Source: Verrucomicrobia bacterium SCGC AAA164-M04 (GTDB taxonomy: Bacteria > Verrucomicrobiota > Verrucomicrobiae > Verrucomicrobiales > Akkermansiaceae). Taken from it: 62,967 nt of DNA. This document shows positions 55,102-62,967 of the stretch, piece after piece (the first letter of the stretch is position 1; each line of letters starts with the position of its first letter). Location: the NCBI GenBank assembly GCA_000383735.1, contig KB912201.1, positions 1 through 62,967 of the forward strand. The letters are read 5' to 3'. The position numbers and the translations under genes were made by a program. Under the pieces are notes generated by a model that saw nothing but the letters and a program-made list of their open reading frames with translations, was not told the DNA's origin and ran no database searches.

Positions 55102-56715
55102 ATGACCACCTTCATCTTCATAATCAGCGCCACTTTTCTTTGTCTTTCGGCCCTAGCGGCTGAACCCGTCCGCGTCTTTCTTTTCGCCGGACAATCAAAC
55201 ATGGAAGGTGCCGATACCGACCCTAAACTCGTCGAAACTTTTCCTCCCTTTCACAACGCACTGAGACCTCTGGAAAACGTGCGTTATTCCTATCAGACCG
55301 GAGCAGATCACAAATCAAAAGGTTGGACCAATCTCCGTGTTGTCGGGAACAACTTTGGACCAGAAATCACCTTTGCCAGGGCCTTCCGTCAACAAAGCAA
55401 GCACCCGCTAGCCCTAATCAAAGATGCTTGGGGCGGGACAACCCTGGTCAACGACTGGGCACCCAACGGAGGCAACGAGAAAAGCCGGAAGCTTTACCAG
55501 CGCTTTATCACTCAGGTTCGCGACCGTTTGGCCGATCTCAAAAAACAAGGCCTGACCTACAAAATCGAAGCTCTCATGTGGCACCAAGGAGAGAACGACA
55601 TGTTCCACCCCATAGGAAAGCAACACTACGAAAAAAACCTACGCAACTTCATCGCCAAGATCCGTGAAGATCTTTCTAACCCTGAGCTCAAGGTCTTCGT
55701 CGGGGAAATTAGCACCAAAGGGATTTGGGGTATGGACAACCGTGCCAACGTCACCCTTATCCGCAACGCCCAGATGGCTGTCGTCGAATCTGACCCCAAG
55801 GTCTTTTTCGTCCCGACATCTCATCTATCGTTTAAAATCGGACGCCCCGTCGGCCTGCATTATCACTTCGGCACCCTCGGCCAGCTTCAACACGGCGAAG
55901 CATACGCTGCCACCTACTTCGATCAAAACCGCATCTCAAACCGGCAAGGGCTTCGTATGCCCAAAGCAAAAAAAATAAAACTCTTCATCCTCGGAGGACA
56001 ACGCAACATGGAGGGGGAAGGATCATGGGTCACGGACATCAAAAACACCCCTCTCGCAAAACCACAAAAGGCTCTTTACCAATACAACCTTGGAAAGGTC
56101 ACAATCTCAAATGCTTGGGAACATTTATCACCCATCAAGCACCTCGAAGACTTCGGCCCTGAGCTAAGCTTCGGGCAACAATTAATTCCCAGCATGGAAG
56201 ATGGCGAAATCCTCGCAATCTATAAATTCACCGACAGCGGATCGCAATCACTCGATTGGCTTCCCGAAGGATCCAAGGAATCTTACCGCGACCGCTATCA
56301 AGATTGGATAACCGGAATCAAAAAGTGCCGTGACGATCTCACACAACAGGGCTACCAATGCGAAATCCCAGCCATCTTTTGGCACTGTGGAGAAAACGAC
56401 CGTGCCCTGAATTGGATGGCGCAAAAATACACCGACCGCTTTCAAACTTTTATGAATGCAACCCGTAAAGATCTCAAACTTCCCGATCTCAATTGGATAC
56501 TCACCGAGCAACCGATACTTACAGCAGAAATTACCGGTGATGAAAAACTATACGACCTAAACTCTGATCTTGAAGCCTTGGACGCCCGCGACCCGAATTT
56601 TACATTTGTCAAAACATCGGACCTCCCGCACACCACTGTGCTCTTTGGCTCCAAAGGAATCATCGCACTCGGCAACCGCATGGCCAAAGCTTGGACAAAG
56701 ATAACACTCGAATAG
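55102..56715 (+). CDS. Double SASA-domain esterase, second domain missing its nucleophile
   Basis: A 537-aa secreted protein (signal TTFIFIISATFLCLSALA). It carries two SASA (sialate O-acetylesterase-like) domains in tandem. The first (about 22-280) has FAGQSNMEGA with the catalytic Ser 32, LIKDAWGGTTLVNDW, MWHQGENDMF and a later GLHYHFGTLG His. The second (about 290-535) keeps the fold markers ILGGQRNMEGEG, FWHCGENDRALNW and GSKGIIALGNRMAKAW, but has Arg 301 where the Ser should be. The second half is therefore probably non-catalytic, perhaps binding or dimerising. The start is one base after the DUF1501 stop. Confidence 0.83.
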   Translation: MTTFIFIISATFLCLSALAAEPVRVFLFAGQSNMEGADTDPKLVETFPPFHNALRPLENVRYSYQTGADHKSKGWTNLRVVGNNFGPEITFARAFRQQSKHPLALIKDAWGGTTLVNDWAPNGGNEKSRKLYQRFITQVRDRLADLKKQGLTYKIEALMWHQGENDMFHPIGKQHYEKNLRNFIAKIREDLSNPELKVFVGEISTKGIWGMDNRANVTLIRNAQMAVVESDPKVFFVPTSHLSFKIGRPVGLHYHFGTLGQLQHGEAYAATYFDQNRISNRQGLRMPKAKKIKLFILGGQRNMEGEGSWVTDIKNTPLAKPQKALYQYNLGKVTISNAWEHLSPIKHLEDFGPELSFGQQLIPSMEDGEILAIYKFTDSGSQSLDWLPEGSKESYRDRYQDWITGIKKCRDDLTQQGYQCEIPAIFWHCGENDRALNWMAQKYTDRFQTFMNATRKDLKLPDLNWILTEQPILTAEITGDEKLYDLNSDLEALDARDPNFTFVKTSDLPHTTVLFGSKGIIALGNRMAKAWTKITLE

Positions 56716-56757
56716 ATCTCGGTTCCCACTCCTTTCCCTAGAGCCAGCCCGTCGACC

Positions 56758-58161
56758 TTAAAGGCGTTTTAAAAAGGCATGAATTGCACCCGCTTCCAGC
56801 GAACGGGCACTCCCTGTTTTTGATGCTAGAAAGATTCCCATTACCCGGCCCTTGCGGTCAACAACAGGCCCGCCCCGAAACTCCCGGCTTGCATCAAGAG
56901 CCAACTTTGAGGTTGGTTGATTCTTCCAAGACTCCATCGGTGAGAGAACCGTGCAAGGAATCACATCCGCGACATTCTTATCCTTAGCTGCCAATCCAAA
57001 AAGTTTGAGGGTAAGTCCTGATTTAAGGTCTTCACGATCTCCGATTGGCAACAACTCATGCACTCGACACGCAATTTTTAAAGCGGCGATATCGTTCCCC
57101 TCCGAAATACCAAGCACCTTTGCTTTGAAGCTCTGTCCGTCTTCCAGAGTCACCCTAACTGGCAACATCTTACCATCTTGACCTAAAAGAATCCGCTTGC
57201 AGGTCACTACATGTCCTCCCTCTTTAAAAAAGAACCCGCTCTCCTGACCATTCGCAGTTGAGATCCGAACACAGGCCGGAGCAACATTTCTGGTGAGAGC
57301 AGCCCCCTCCAAAGATTTGTAATCTTCATGACTCAGCTTAGGCTTTACCTCTCGTAACTCATTAGCACGATCGACCTCATCCAGTCTTTTCCAAAAATTA
57401 ACTGCTGATCCAAGATACCCTTCGCTTTCCAGTTGGTTTGCCAGTTTCGCTCCAACTCGAAAGCGCCCTGATTCACTCCCAGCCTTTCGGTAGAAATCGT
57501 AAGACAACTCAAGCTCATCAGCATCAGCAGCATGAGCAGCTAGGGTCAACCATCGATCAATGTTCGTGGCCCGATCTCGAATAAATTGAATTCGGGCGCC
57601 ATCATATTTTAAGAGAGGCCGGTCAACCCAAGAGGTTTCTTTCACAACCTTAATCAATACCGATGCCAGAATAATGAGAGCTTCGTCCTCCTTTGAAAAT
57701 TGCAGATCTCCAAGCATCTTTTCATAGTCCGAAACCTCCTCTAACCATTCTTTCGAAGACTTCTCCTGAGCCCACTGGGATTCTCTCCGCAATTCCTTAG
57801 CATCACGAAAGGCGGCTGATGCGGCTAACTTGTTAACCTTCCCATGAATATTTGGTTTGAGCCATTGTCGGGCATTTTGGTCAAACTGCTTGGCCTTAGC
57901 CTCCCGGACTTCGGCCATCTTACGACTTTCATTAACATTATACTCTTTGGTGAATAGTCGCTTCACACTGCGATGCATTTTTTTTCCGAGAGTAACCGTG
58001 CGGGCATCTCCTTTAGCAATCAAGGCATCCAACTCCCCCAACACAAGTTTGGCATTCTCAAGCGTCGGTTCTTCGAGTCGCTCCACAGCCCCCCCTAGCT
58101 CCGAAGCCAATAGGGCGGGAACTATAAACAAGGGCAGAATGATTAACGCTAAGCACTTCAT
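56758..58161 (-). CDS. Trypsin/HtrA-like protein with lost catalytic residues
   Basis: ATG 58161 starts a good signal (KCLALIILPLFIVPALLAS), giving 467 aa; the frame runs open to 58467 without a better start. Residues about 20-290 are helical (FRDAKELRRESQWAQEKSSKEW), possibly TPR-like. The C-terminal part has the two-barrel HtrA pattern: GFFFKEGGHVVTCKRIL, NDIAALKI with D357, and REFRGGPVVDRKGRVMGIF. The His expected after 'VTN' is replaced (TCKR at 320-323) and the Ser in GNSGGP is replaced by Phe/Arg (427-430). It is therefore likely a pseudoprotease with a binding role. It is head-to-head with argC. Confidence 0.7.
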   Translation of the reverse strand: MKCLALIILPLFIVPALLASELGGAVERLEEPTLENAKLVLGELDALIAKGDARTVTLGKKMHRSVKRLFTKEYNVNESRKMAEVREAKAKQFDQNARQWLKPNIHGKVNKLAASAAFRDAKELRRESQWAQEKSSKEWLEEVSDYEKMLGDLQFSKEDEALIILASVLIKVVKETSWVDRPLLKYDGARIQFIRDRATNIDRWLTLAAHAADADELELSYDFYRKAGSESGRFRVGAKLANQLESEGYLGSAVNFWKRLDEVDRANELREVKPKLSHEDYKSLEGAALTRNVAPACVRISTANGQESGFFFKEGGHVVTCKRILLGQDGKMLPVRVTLEDGQSFKAKVLGISEGNDIAALKIACRVHELLPIGDREDLKSGLTLKLFGLAAKDKNVADVIPCTVLSPMESWKNQPTSKLALDASREFRGGPVVDRKGRVMGIFLASKTGSARSLEAGAIHAFLKRL

Positions 58162-58267
58162 TTTGGCGGCGACAAAGATGTGTACGCAAAACCCCAATTT
58201 TTCAAGAGTGGGAATTCCTCTCTTTTCGCGCTTGCCCCGCGCGAAGCTCCAGCGCAAAACCTTCCTG

Positions 58268-59308
58268 ATGTCTGAAGTTACCAAAATTGCGATCATTGGA
58301 GCGAGCGGGTATACTGGCTTGGAGCTTCTGCGCCTCGTTTTTTGCCACCCAAAAGCCGAGGTTGTCGCCATCACTTCCCGCGCGAACGCTGGGAAAAAAG
58401 TGACCGAAGTCTTTCCTCGGTTCGAAAGCCATCCCGGCACCGAGATTTGTTTCATCGAGCCTGACATGGAATCCGTCGCGGCAACTGGTGCCGAGGTTGC
58501 CTTCCTGGCCCTTCCTCACGGAACAGCCGCTCCTTTCGCGCGCGACCTTTTGGGTCTCGGAATGAAAGTGATCGATTTGAGTGCTGATTTCCGGCTCGAT
58601 GACCCCGCGGTCTATCAAGATTTCTACGACCACCCACACCCCGCTCCCGAGCTACTCGACGAGGCCGTCTTTGGACTTCCTGAGGTCTACGAGTCCGAGA
58701 TTAAAGCGGCTCGGCTCATTGCATCACCTGGATGTTATCCCACCTCGATCATGCTTCCCCTCATCCCCCTCTTGAGAGAGGGACTTGTCGAGCACTCATC
58801 GATTAATGTTTCATCGATGAGTGGTGTCAGTGGTGCTGGACGCAAGGCAGACCTCTCTCTCATCTTTGCCGAGGTCAATGAGAGTATTCGTTCATATGGC
58901 CTTCCGCGCCACCGGCACCTTTCCGAGATTGAGCAAGAACTTGGAAAAGCTGCTGGAGAAAAAGTCACGATCTCTTTCGTCCCTCATCTCGTTCCCGTTA
59001 CGGCCGGAATCTGCACTACGATTTTTGCGAAATTGACCGGTGACTTTGATCGCGTTGATGAAGTTCTCAGGAACGCTTACCGGAACGCCCCATTTGTCCG
59101 CCTCCGTGGAGCCGGAGTCTCACCCAACACCAAACATGTCACTGGCTCAAACTACCTAGACATCGGCTGGCACCATGATTCTCGCACCGGACGAGTGATC
59201 GTCCAAAGTGCCGAAGATAATCTTGGGAAGGGTGCCGCTGGCCAAGCGATCCAAAGTTTTAATCTTATGGTTGGAAATATTGTAACTGACGGATTGCAAA
59301 ACCTATAG
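58268..59308 (+). CDS. argC: N-acetyl-gamma-glutamyl-phosphate reductase ArgC
   Basis: ArgC carries out the NADPH-dependent reduction in the third step of arginine synthesis. The right start is ATG 58268 (SEVTKIAIIGASGYTGLELLRLV), exactly at the Rossmann fold; the open frame upstream is antisense to another gene. Further marks are FLALPHGTA, VIDLSADFRL, and the catalytic Cys in IASPGCYPTSIMLPLIPL. HRHLSEIEQELG and VPVTAGICTTIFAKL also fit. The 346 residues are the usual length. argJ follows after 23 bases. Confidence 0.94.
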   Translation: MSEVTKIAIIGASGYTGLELLRLVFCHPKAEVVAITSRANAGKKVTEVFPRFESHPGTEICFIEPDMESVAATGAEVAFLALPHGTAAPFARDLLGLGMKVIDLSADFRLDDPAVYQDFYDHPHPAPELLDEAVFGLPEVYESEIKAARLIASPGCYPTSIMLPLIPLLREGLVEHSSINVSSMSGVSGAGRKADLSLIFAEVNESIRSYGLPRHRHLSEIEQELGKAAGEKVTISFVPHLVPVTAGICTTIFAKLTGDFDRVDEVLRNAYRNAPFVRLRGAGVSPNTKHVTGSNYLDIGWHHDSRTGRVIVQSAEDNLGKGAAGQAIQSFNLMVGNIVTDGLQNL

Positions 59309-59331
59309 CCCAAGTTCACCTTCCTCCCCCC

Positions 59332-60585
59332 ATGGATCTTCCCTACACTCGAATCAAAGGTGGCGTTTGTGCGGCCCGAGATTTTCTTGGAAGCGCAATC
59401 TCTTGTGGCATCAAGGATCCAAAGTCAGACCGCCTTGATCTCTCCCTGATTTACTCGAAAAGGGAGTGCTTGAGTGCTGGGATGTTCACTCAAAACCGAG
59501 TGAAGGCTGCCCCAGTCCGGGTTTCCCAAAGCCACCTCCGTGCCGAAAGCTTGAGGGCCATTATTACAAATAGCGGAAATGCCAACGCCTGTACGGGACC
59601 CACTGGCATGCAAGACGCTAAAAATATGGCTAAAGAAACCTCCAAACTCCTAGAACTAAGACAACGGGAAGTTGGGGTTTGCTCCACCGGAGTGATCGGG
59701 CTCCCAATGCCGATGATACGGATTGAGCAAAAATACGAAGAACTGGTGGCTGGACTAGGATCCAAGAACGGTAACGATGTCGCCCGCTCCATTATTACCA
59801 GCGACACTCACGAAAAGGAGTTTGCGATTTCATTCGAGCTTCACGGTAAGCGCGTCCGTATTGGCGGCTGCGCTAAAGGTGCCGGTATGATCAACCCGAA
59901 CATGGCAACCATGCTCTGCTTCGTCACCACCGATGCCAACGTTGGAAAAAGTTGTCTGAAGGAAGCAATCGAAAACAGCGTTGAGAATACCTTCAATCGT
60001 ATCACGATCGATGGAGATACTTCTACCAATGACTCTGTGATCGTTCTTGCCAATGGCGCCGCCGAAAATAAGACGATTCGCCGTGGAACCAAAGAATGCC
60101 GTGACTTCAGTCACGCCCTAGAATTTGTGATGAATAAACTCGCTAAGGCCATCGTCCGCGATGGAGAACGCGTCACTAAGTTTGTTACGCTTGAAGTGAA
60201 AAGCGCTCGGAATGCATCCGACGCTAAAAAGGTAGCTCAGACGGTTGCCAATTCATCTTTGGTCAAATCATCATGGAATGGCGAAGACCCAAACTGGGGC
60301 CGCATCATTCATGCTGTTGGTTATTCCGGCGCCAGCATTCGCGAGGAGTTCGTTGATATTTATTATGAATCCAAGGCCGCCTGTAAGGGTGGCTTACAGG
60401 CCAAGACAAACCCCGAGGTTCTTCGAAACATCGTCAGTAAACCAGAATTCAAGATCACCATTGATCTTGGTATTGGGAAGGCAAATCACCGGATCTACTC
60501 CTCCGACCTTTCGCCGGAATACGTCGATTTTAATCGCTCAGAATATGCCTACTGGAAACAGGCAAAAAAAGACGGCTTAGTTTAA
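59332..60585 (+). CDS. argJ: Bifunctional ornithine acetyltransferase/N-acetylglutamate synthase ArgJ
   Basis: ArgJ transfers the acetyl group from N-acetylornithine to glutamate. The 417-aa precursor self-cleaves between Ala and Thr in the [14 protein letters not shown] motif (about residues 182-195), giving two subunits. The N-terminal half has [19 protein letters not shown] and [14 protein letters not shown]. The C-terminal half has [43 protein letters not shown] and the terminal [15 protein letters not shown]. It follows argC and ends overlapping the metB-like gene by four bases, tail to tail. Confidence 0.95.
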   Translation: MDLPYTRIKGGVCAARDFLGSAISCGIKDPKSDRLDLSLIYSKRECLSAGMFTQNRVKAAPVRVSQSHLRAESLRAIITNSGNANACTGPTGMQDAKNMAKETSKLLELRQREVGVCSTGVIGLPMPMIRIEQKYEELVAGLGSKNGNDVARSIITSDTHEKEFAISFELHGKRVRIGGCAKGAGMINPNMATMLCFVTTDANVGKSCLKEAIENSVENTFNRITIDGDTSTNDSVIVLANGAAENKTIRRGTKECRDFSHALEFVMNKLAKAIVRDGERVTKFVTLEVKSARNASDAKKVAQTVANSSLVKSSWNGEDPNWGRIIHAVGYSGASIREEFVDIYYESKAACKGGLQAKTNPEVLRNIVSKPEFKITIDLGIGKANHRIYSSDLSPEYVDFNRSEYAYWKQAKKDGLV

Positions 60586-62120
60586 GCAAGGTCAAGAGCA
60601 CGAGCCAGGGCCCCGATGATAAGATCCCCCTCCTCATTCCCAACGGATAATCTGAGTAGATTCGGAGAAACTCCGCAGGCCTCGGCCCAATCAAGTTCAA
60701 AGTAGTGTGCTAACATTGTATAAGGACTAGCCAAGGTAAATTCAGTTCCTAGGTTTGGCCCCTTACAAAGCTCTAAGGCATCGTAAACCTTCGGCATCTT
60801 GCGCGGCTGCTTTAGAGTAAACGAAACCAGGCCGCCATAGCCACCATTCTCCCTACGAATTAGACGGTATTCATGGGGAGTATTAAATTTTGGATACCAA
60901 ACCCGGCCGACCGCAGGATGCTCGTGGAGATAGTCCGCAACCAGTTCACCGTTTTGATTCGATTTCTCAACCCGCTGGCGGTAGCTCCTGATATTCGAAC
61001 TCAAAACTCGGCAATCCCCACTATAAAGTCGTGATCCCCCTTCGGTGTCTTCGCTTAGAAACGAGCGGAATTCACTCGCCCAAGGAGAATCAGTATTCAG
61101 CGTAAGCATTCCACCCATGACATCGCCCATTCCTGAAATCCACTTCGTCAAACTCGTAGTCACCAGATCCGCATATTTCAAAACCTCTAAATTTATAGAG
61201 CTAGCGATTGTGTCATCCACCACTAAAGGCACGCCACCCTGACGACAAGCTTCTGAAATCCGCGGAAGATTGATCGTTCTTAACAGCGGGTTACTTGGCA
61301 CTTCACAAAAAACCGCGGCAAATTCACCCTCTTGGATTCTTCGGACCGCGGCATCAAGGTCCTCCCCGTCAGCATCATAAAGAAAAACGACACCGTTTCC
61401 AAAACGCTGCTGGACTTTCAAAGCATCAACGTAAGGAAACTCCAACTGAAGAGTCTTTTTACTCGGAAAAAGATTCATCACTGCTCGATAAGCCGCAAAA
61501 ACACCGGACATGCCGCTCTCATATAAATAGTGATCATCTAAAGCCGCTCCGGAAAACTCCGACAGCTGCTGTTTCAACATCACGACTGATCCACCCTCGG
61601 AATCCCGCTCCTTGAGAAGATCCTCGGCCCGGCGACTGCTAATGATCTCGCCCGTGAACCTCCAATATTCCATTGCCACACCAATCGCAGTCTCTGGGAC
61701 AATCAAAGCTTGCATTCCCTCATCGTAGCTCGCGATTCGAGTTGCCACTGCTAACTTCCTTTCGACGTAACGCTGGGCTCCCTGAGCGGCTCTTTTATGA
61801 GGAAAAACGATGGCTCGCTTCCCTGTCTCTGCGATCTCTTCGGTCGCCTTCGCAAAAACCCGTTTCACCAGCGGATGTAGAAAAAATCGGGGATATCCCG
61901 CTTCTAGCTTTTTCATCACACGGTCCCGGCCTTCCTCGTAGCCAACCACGGAATCCCACGTCGGAAGGGAAACCGAACAAGCATGAGTTGTATCTGGAAT
62001 CGGCCGACCAGTCGACTGGCTATCCCAGAGTGGATTTTTGAGGAGATCCCGCACGGCGCGACTTCTGACGCCTTCGAGGGCGTTTCGCAAGCCCTCCTTT
62101 CCTGATAATTGCGTTGACAC
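60582..62120 (-). CDS. Cystathionine gamma-synthase-like PLP enzyme (extended form)
   Basis: A Cys/Met metabolism PLP-dependent enzyme. The C-terminal 330 residues follow the fold: YESGMSGVFAAYRAVMNL, LQLEFPYVDALKVQQRFG, VFCEVPSNPLLRTINLPRISEAC and PLVVDDTIASSINLEVLKYADLVTTSLTKWISG, with the Schiff-base Lys in SLTKW. The N-terminal 150 residues are an additional domain, making 512 aa against about 390 for bacterial MetB. This recalls the longer fungal STR2 type. It likely makes cystathionine from an acyl-homoserine. Its first codons overlap the rplM promoter region on the other strand. Confidence 0.82.
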   Translation of the reverse strand: MSTQLSGKEGLRNALEGVRSRAVRDLLKNPLWDSQSTGRPIPDTTHACSVSLPTWDSVVGYEEGRDRVMKKLEAGYPRFFLHPLVKRVFAKATEEIAETGKRAIVFPHKRAAQGAQRYVERKLAVATRIASYDEGMQALIVPETAIGVAMEYWRFTGEIISSRRAEDLLKERDSEGGSVVMLKQQLSEFSGAALDDHYLYESGMSGVFAAYRAVMNLFPSKKTLQLEFPYVDALKVQQRFGNGVVFLYDADGEDLDAAVRRIQEGEFAAVFCEVPSNPLLRTINLPRISEACRQGGVPLVVDDTIASSINLEVLKYADLVTTSLTKWISGMGDVMGGMLTLNTDSPWASEFRSFLSEDTEGGSRLYSGDCRVLSSNIRSYRQRVEKSNQNGELVADYLHEHPAVGRVWYPKFNTPHEYRLIRRENGGYGGLVSFTLKQPRKMPKVYDALELCKGPNLGTEFTLASPYTMLAHYFELDWAEACGVSPNLLRLSVGNEEGDLIIGALARALDLA

Positions 62121-62142
62121 CCTAGTCCGCCCCTCCTAGCTT
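62114..62142 (+). promoter_or_regulatory. Predicted sigma-70-type promoter for rplM-rpsI
   Basis: TTGACA at 62114-62119, a 17-base spacer, and TAGCTT at 62137-62142. The -35 is consensus and the -10 is weak. It lies about 60 bases before the L13 start and overlaps the 5' end of the divergent metB-like gene. Confidence 0.5.
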
Positions 62143-62200
62143 GCGCGCCCCTTACAGCTAGCTGGATTCCCCAGCCGGCCCAACGGAACCCAGTAAAACA

Positions 62201-62629
62201 ATGAAAACGTTTTCAGCAAAACCAACTGACGTCGAGCGTTCATGGCACATTATTGATGCCAAGGACCAGATCGTCGGAAAAGTCGCCGTGGAGGCAGCCC
62301 GTCTCCTTCGCGGAAAGCATAAGGCGATTTTTACGCCTCACATCGATACCGGTGACTTTGTCGTCATCATCAACGCCGAGCACGCCAAATTCAGTGGCAG
62401 CAAGGAGCAGCATAAGATCTACGCCCGTCACTCCGGTTACGTCGGCGGCCAGACAATTGAGACTCCAAACAAGGTGCGCCAGCGTCGTCCTGAGCTCATC
62501 CTCGAATGGGCTGTCAAGGGCATGGTCCCAAAGAACAAACTTGGTTCCGCCCAAATGAAGAAGCTCAAGGTTTACGCAGGGGAAGAACACCCCCACGAAG
62601 CCCAGGAGCCACAGCCCGTCACTCTCTAA
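62201..62629 (+). CDS. rplM: 50S ribosomal protein L13
   Basis: L13 binds 23S rRNA early in large-subunit assembly. The 142-aa length is standard. The N-terminus has KTFSAKPTDVERSWHIIDAKDQIVGKVA. The conserved core has FTPHIDTGDFVVIINAEHAKFSG, RHSGYVGG, and AVKGMVPKNKLGSAQMKKLKVYAGEEHPHEAQEP, which is the family end signature. It is followed after 28 bases by rpsI, the standard L13-S9 pair. Confidence 0.96.
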   Translation: MKTFSAKPTDVERSWHIIDAKDQIVGKVAVEAARLLRGKHKAIFTPHIDTGDFVVIINAEHAKFSGSKEQHKIYARHSGYVGGQTIETPNKVRQRRPELILEWAVKGMVPKNKLGSAQMKKLKVYAGEEHPHEAQEPQPVTL

Positions 62630-62657
62630 ACCTTTATTCATTCATAAATAAAATACC

Positions 62658-62967
62658 ATGAGCGAAACTTTTACTGCAACAGGCCGTCGCAAGACCGCCG
62701 TTGCCCGCGTCTGGCTGACTGCCGGAACCGGAAGTATCACCATCAATAACGAGCCCTTCGAGGACGTTCTCACCACCCTCACCTTGCAGGGGCAACTCCT
62801 CGAACCTCTTCAGGTCACAAACCTCAAAAACAAGTTCGACGTTAAGGCTGTTTCACGCAGCGGCGGACTTCACGGACAAGCCGATGCCATCAAATTGGCG
62901 ATAGCCCGAGCTCTGATTCTTCACGACCCTGAGCTGCGACCAGCCCTCAAAGCCGCCGGCCTTCTTC
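62658..62967 (+). CDS. rpsI: 30S ribosomal protein S9, 3' end cut by the window
   Basis: The ATG at 62658 starts SETFTATGRRKTAVARVWLTAGTGSITINNEPFEDV, the classic S9 N-terminus with its T-G-R-R-K-x-A-V-A-R motif. Later VSRSGGLHGQADAIKLAIARAL is also conserved. About 103 codons are present; the last 25 or so, including the basic tail that reaches the P site, lie past the window end. Confidence 0.96.
   Translation, partial: MSETFTATGRRKTAVARVWLTAGTGSITINNEPFEDVLTTLTLQGQLLEPLQVTNLKNKFDVKAVSRSGGLHGQADAIKLAIARALILHDPELRPALKAAGLL

Noticed and set aside
57857..58267. Upstream extension of argC
   Set aside because: It is antisense to the trypsin-like gene, and ATG 58268 fits the Rossmann start.

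Overview
The window looks like chromosomal DNA of a free-living, probably marine bacterium of the Verrucomicrobiota. This is inferred from gene content, not from a marker search. The supporting content is: CotH/lamin-tail giant exoproteins with an 'FYRI/FWRL' style C-terminus, a PSCyt1-DUF1549-DUF1553 cytochrome protein followed by a DUF1501 protein, sialidases, a sulfatase, sialate O-acetylesterases, and LamG/thrombospondin-type-3 proteins. GC content looks moderate. The organism appears Gram-negative, with many Sec and Tat signal peptides.

Layout. 1-10.2 kb is core: a cut secreted double-psi barrel protein, an outer-membrane barrel, a trypsin-like protease, pdxA, two tandem Hsp20 genes, exonuclease III, tlyA with a LOG-family gene, DAHP synthase coupled to a GreA/GreB-like gene, and a cell-wall amidase. 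10.2-28.6 kb is dominated by very large secreted proteins: two CotH/lamin-tail proteins of 1678 and 1497 aa, a GH26-serine hydrolase fusion, a helical-repeat protein and a LamG/TSP3 protein. It also holds a Gfo/Idh/MocA oxidoreductase, a small cysteine-rich lipoprotein and an 87-bp palindromic element. 28.6-36.2 kb holds a sulfatase, an FAD oxidoreductase and several membrane or hypothetical genes.

36.4-46.7 kb is the most unusual part. A family of direct repeats, all in the same orientation (long copies of about 110-195 bp, short copies of about 75 bp), sits between almost every gene. The repeats divide the region into six units of 1.2-2.2 kb. Units carry a sialidase, a GH32/43-like propeller, an unknown protein, a GH172-type (DUF2961) enzyme, a SASA esterase and another unknown protein. 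Gene fragments end exactly at repeat edges. The array stops just short of the 3' side of a tRNA-Ser(GCU) gene. It behaves like a cassette array or genomic island, but I see no integrase and no classical attC core. I consider it the best candidate for an undescribed system here.

47-63 kb returns to more ordinary content: a paralogous pair of membrane-anchored coiled-coil proteins, an MsbA-like ABC exporter, the PSCyt1/DUF1549/DUF1553-DUF1501-SASA cluster, a degenerate trypsin-like protein, argC-argJ, a cystathionine gamma-synthase-like gene, and rplM-rpsI (rpsI cut by the window end).

Functionally, the accessory genes point to extracellular attack on sulfated, acetylated and sialylated polysaccharides, with intracellular or periplasmic oxidoreductases for the products. 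All function calls come from reading motifs in the translations; no database search was run.
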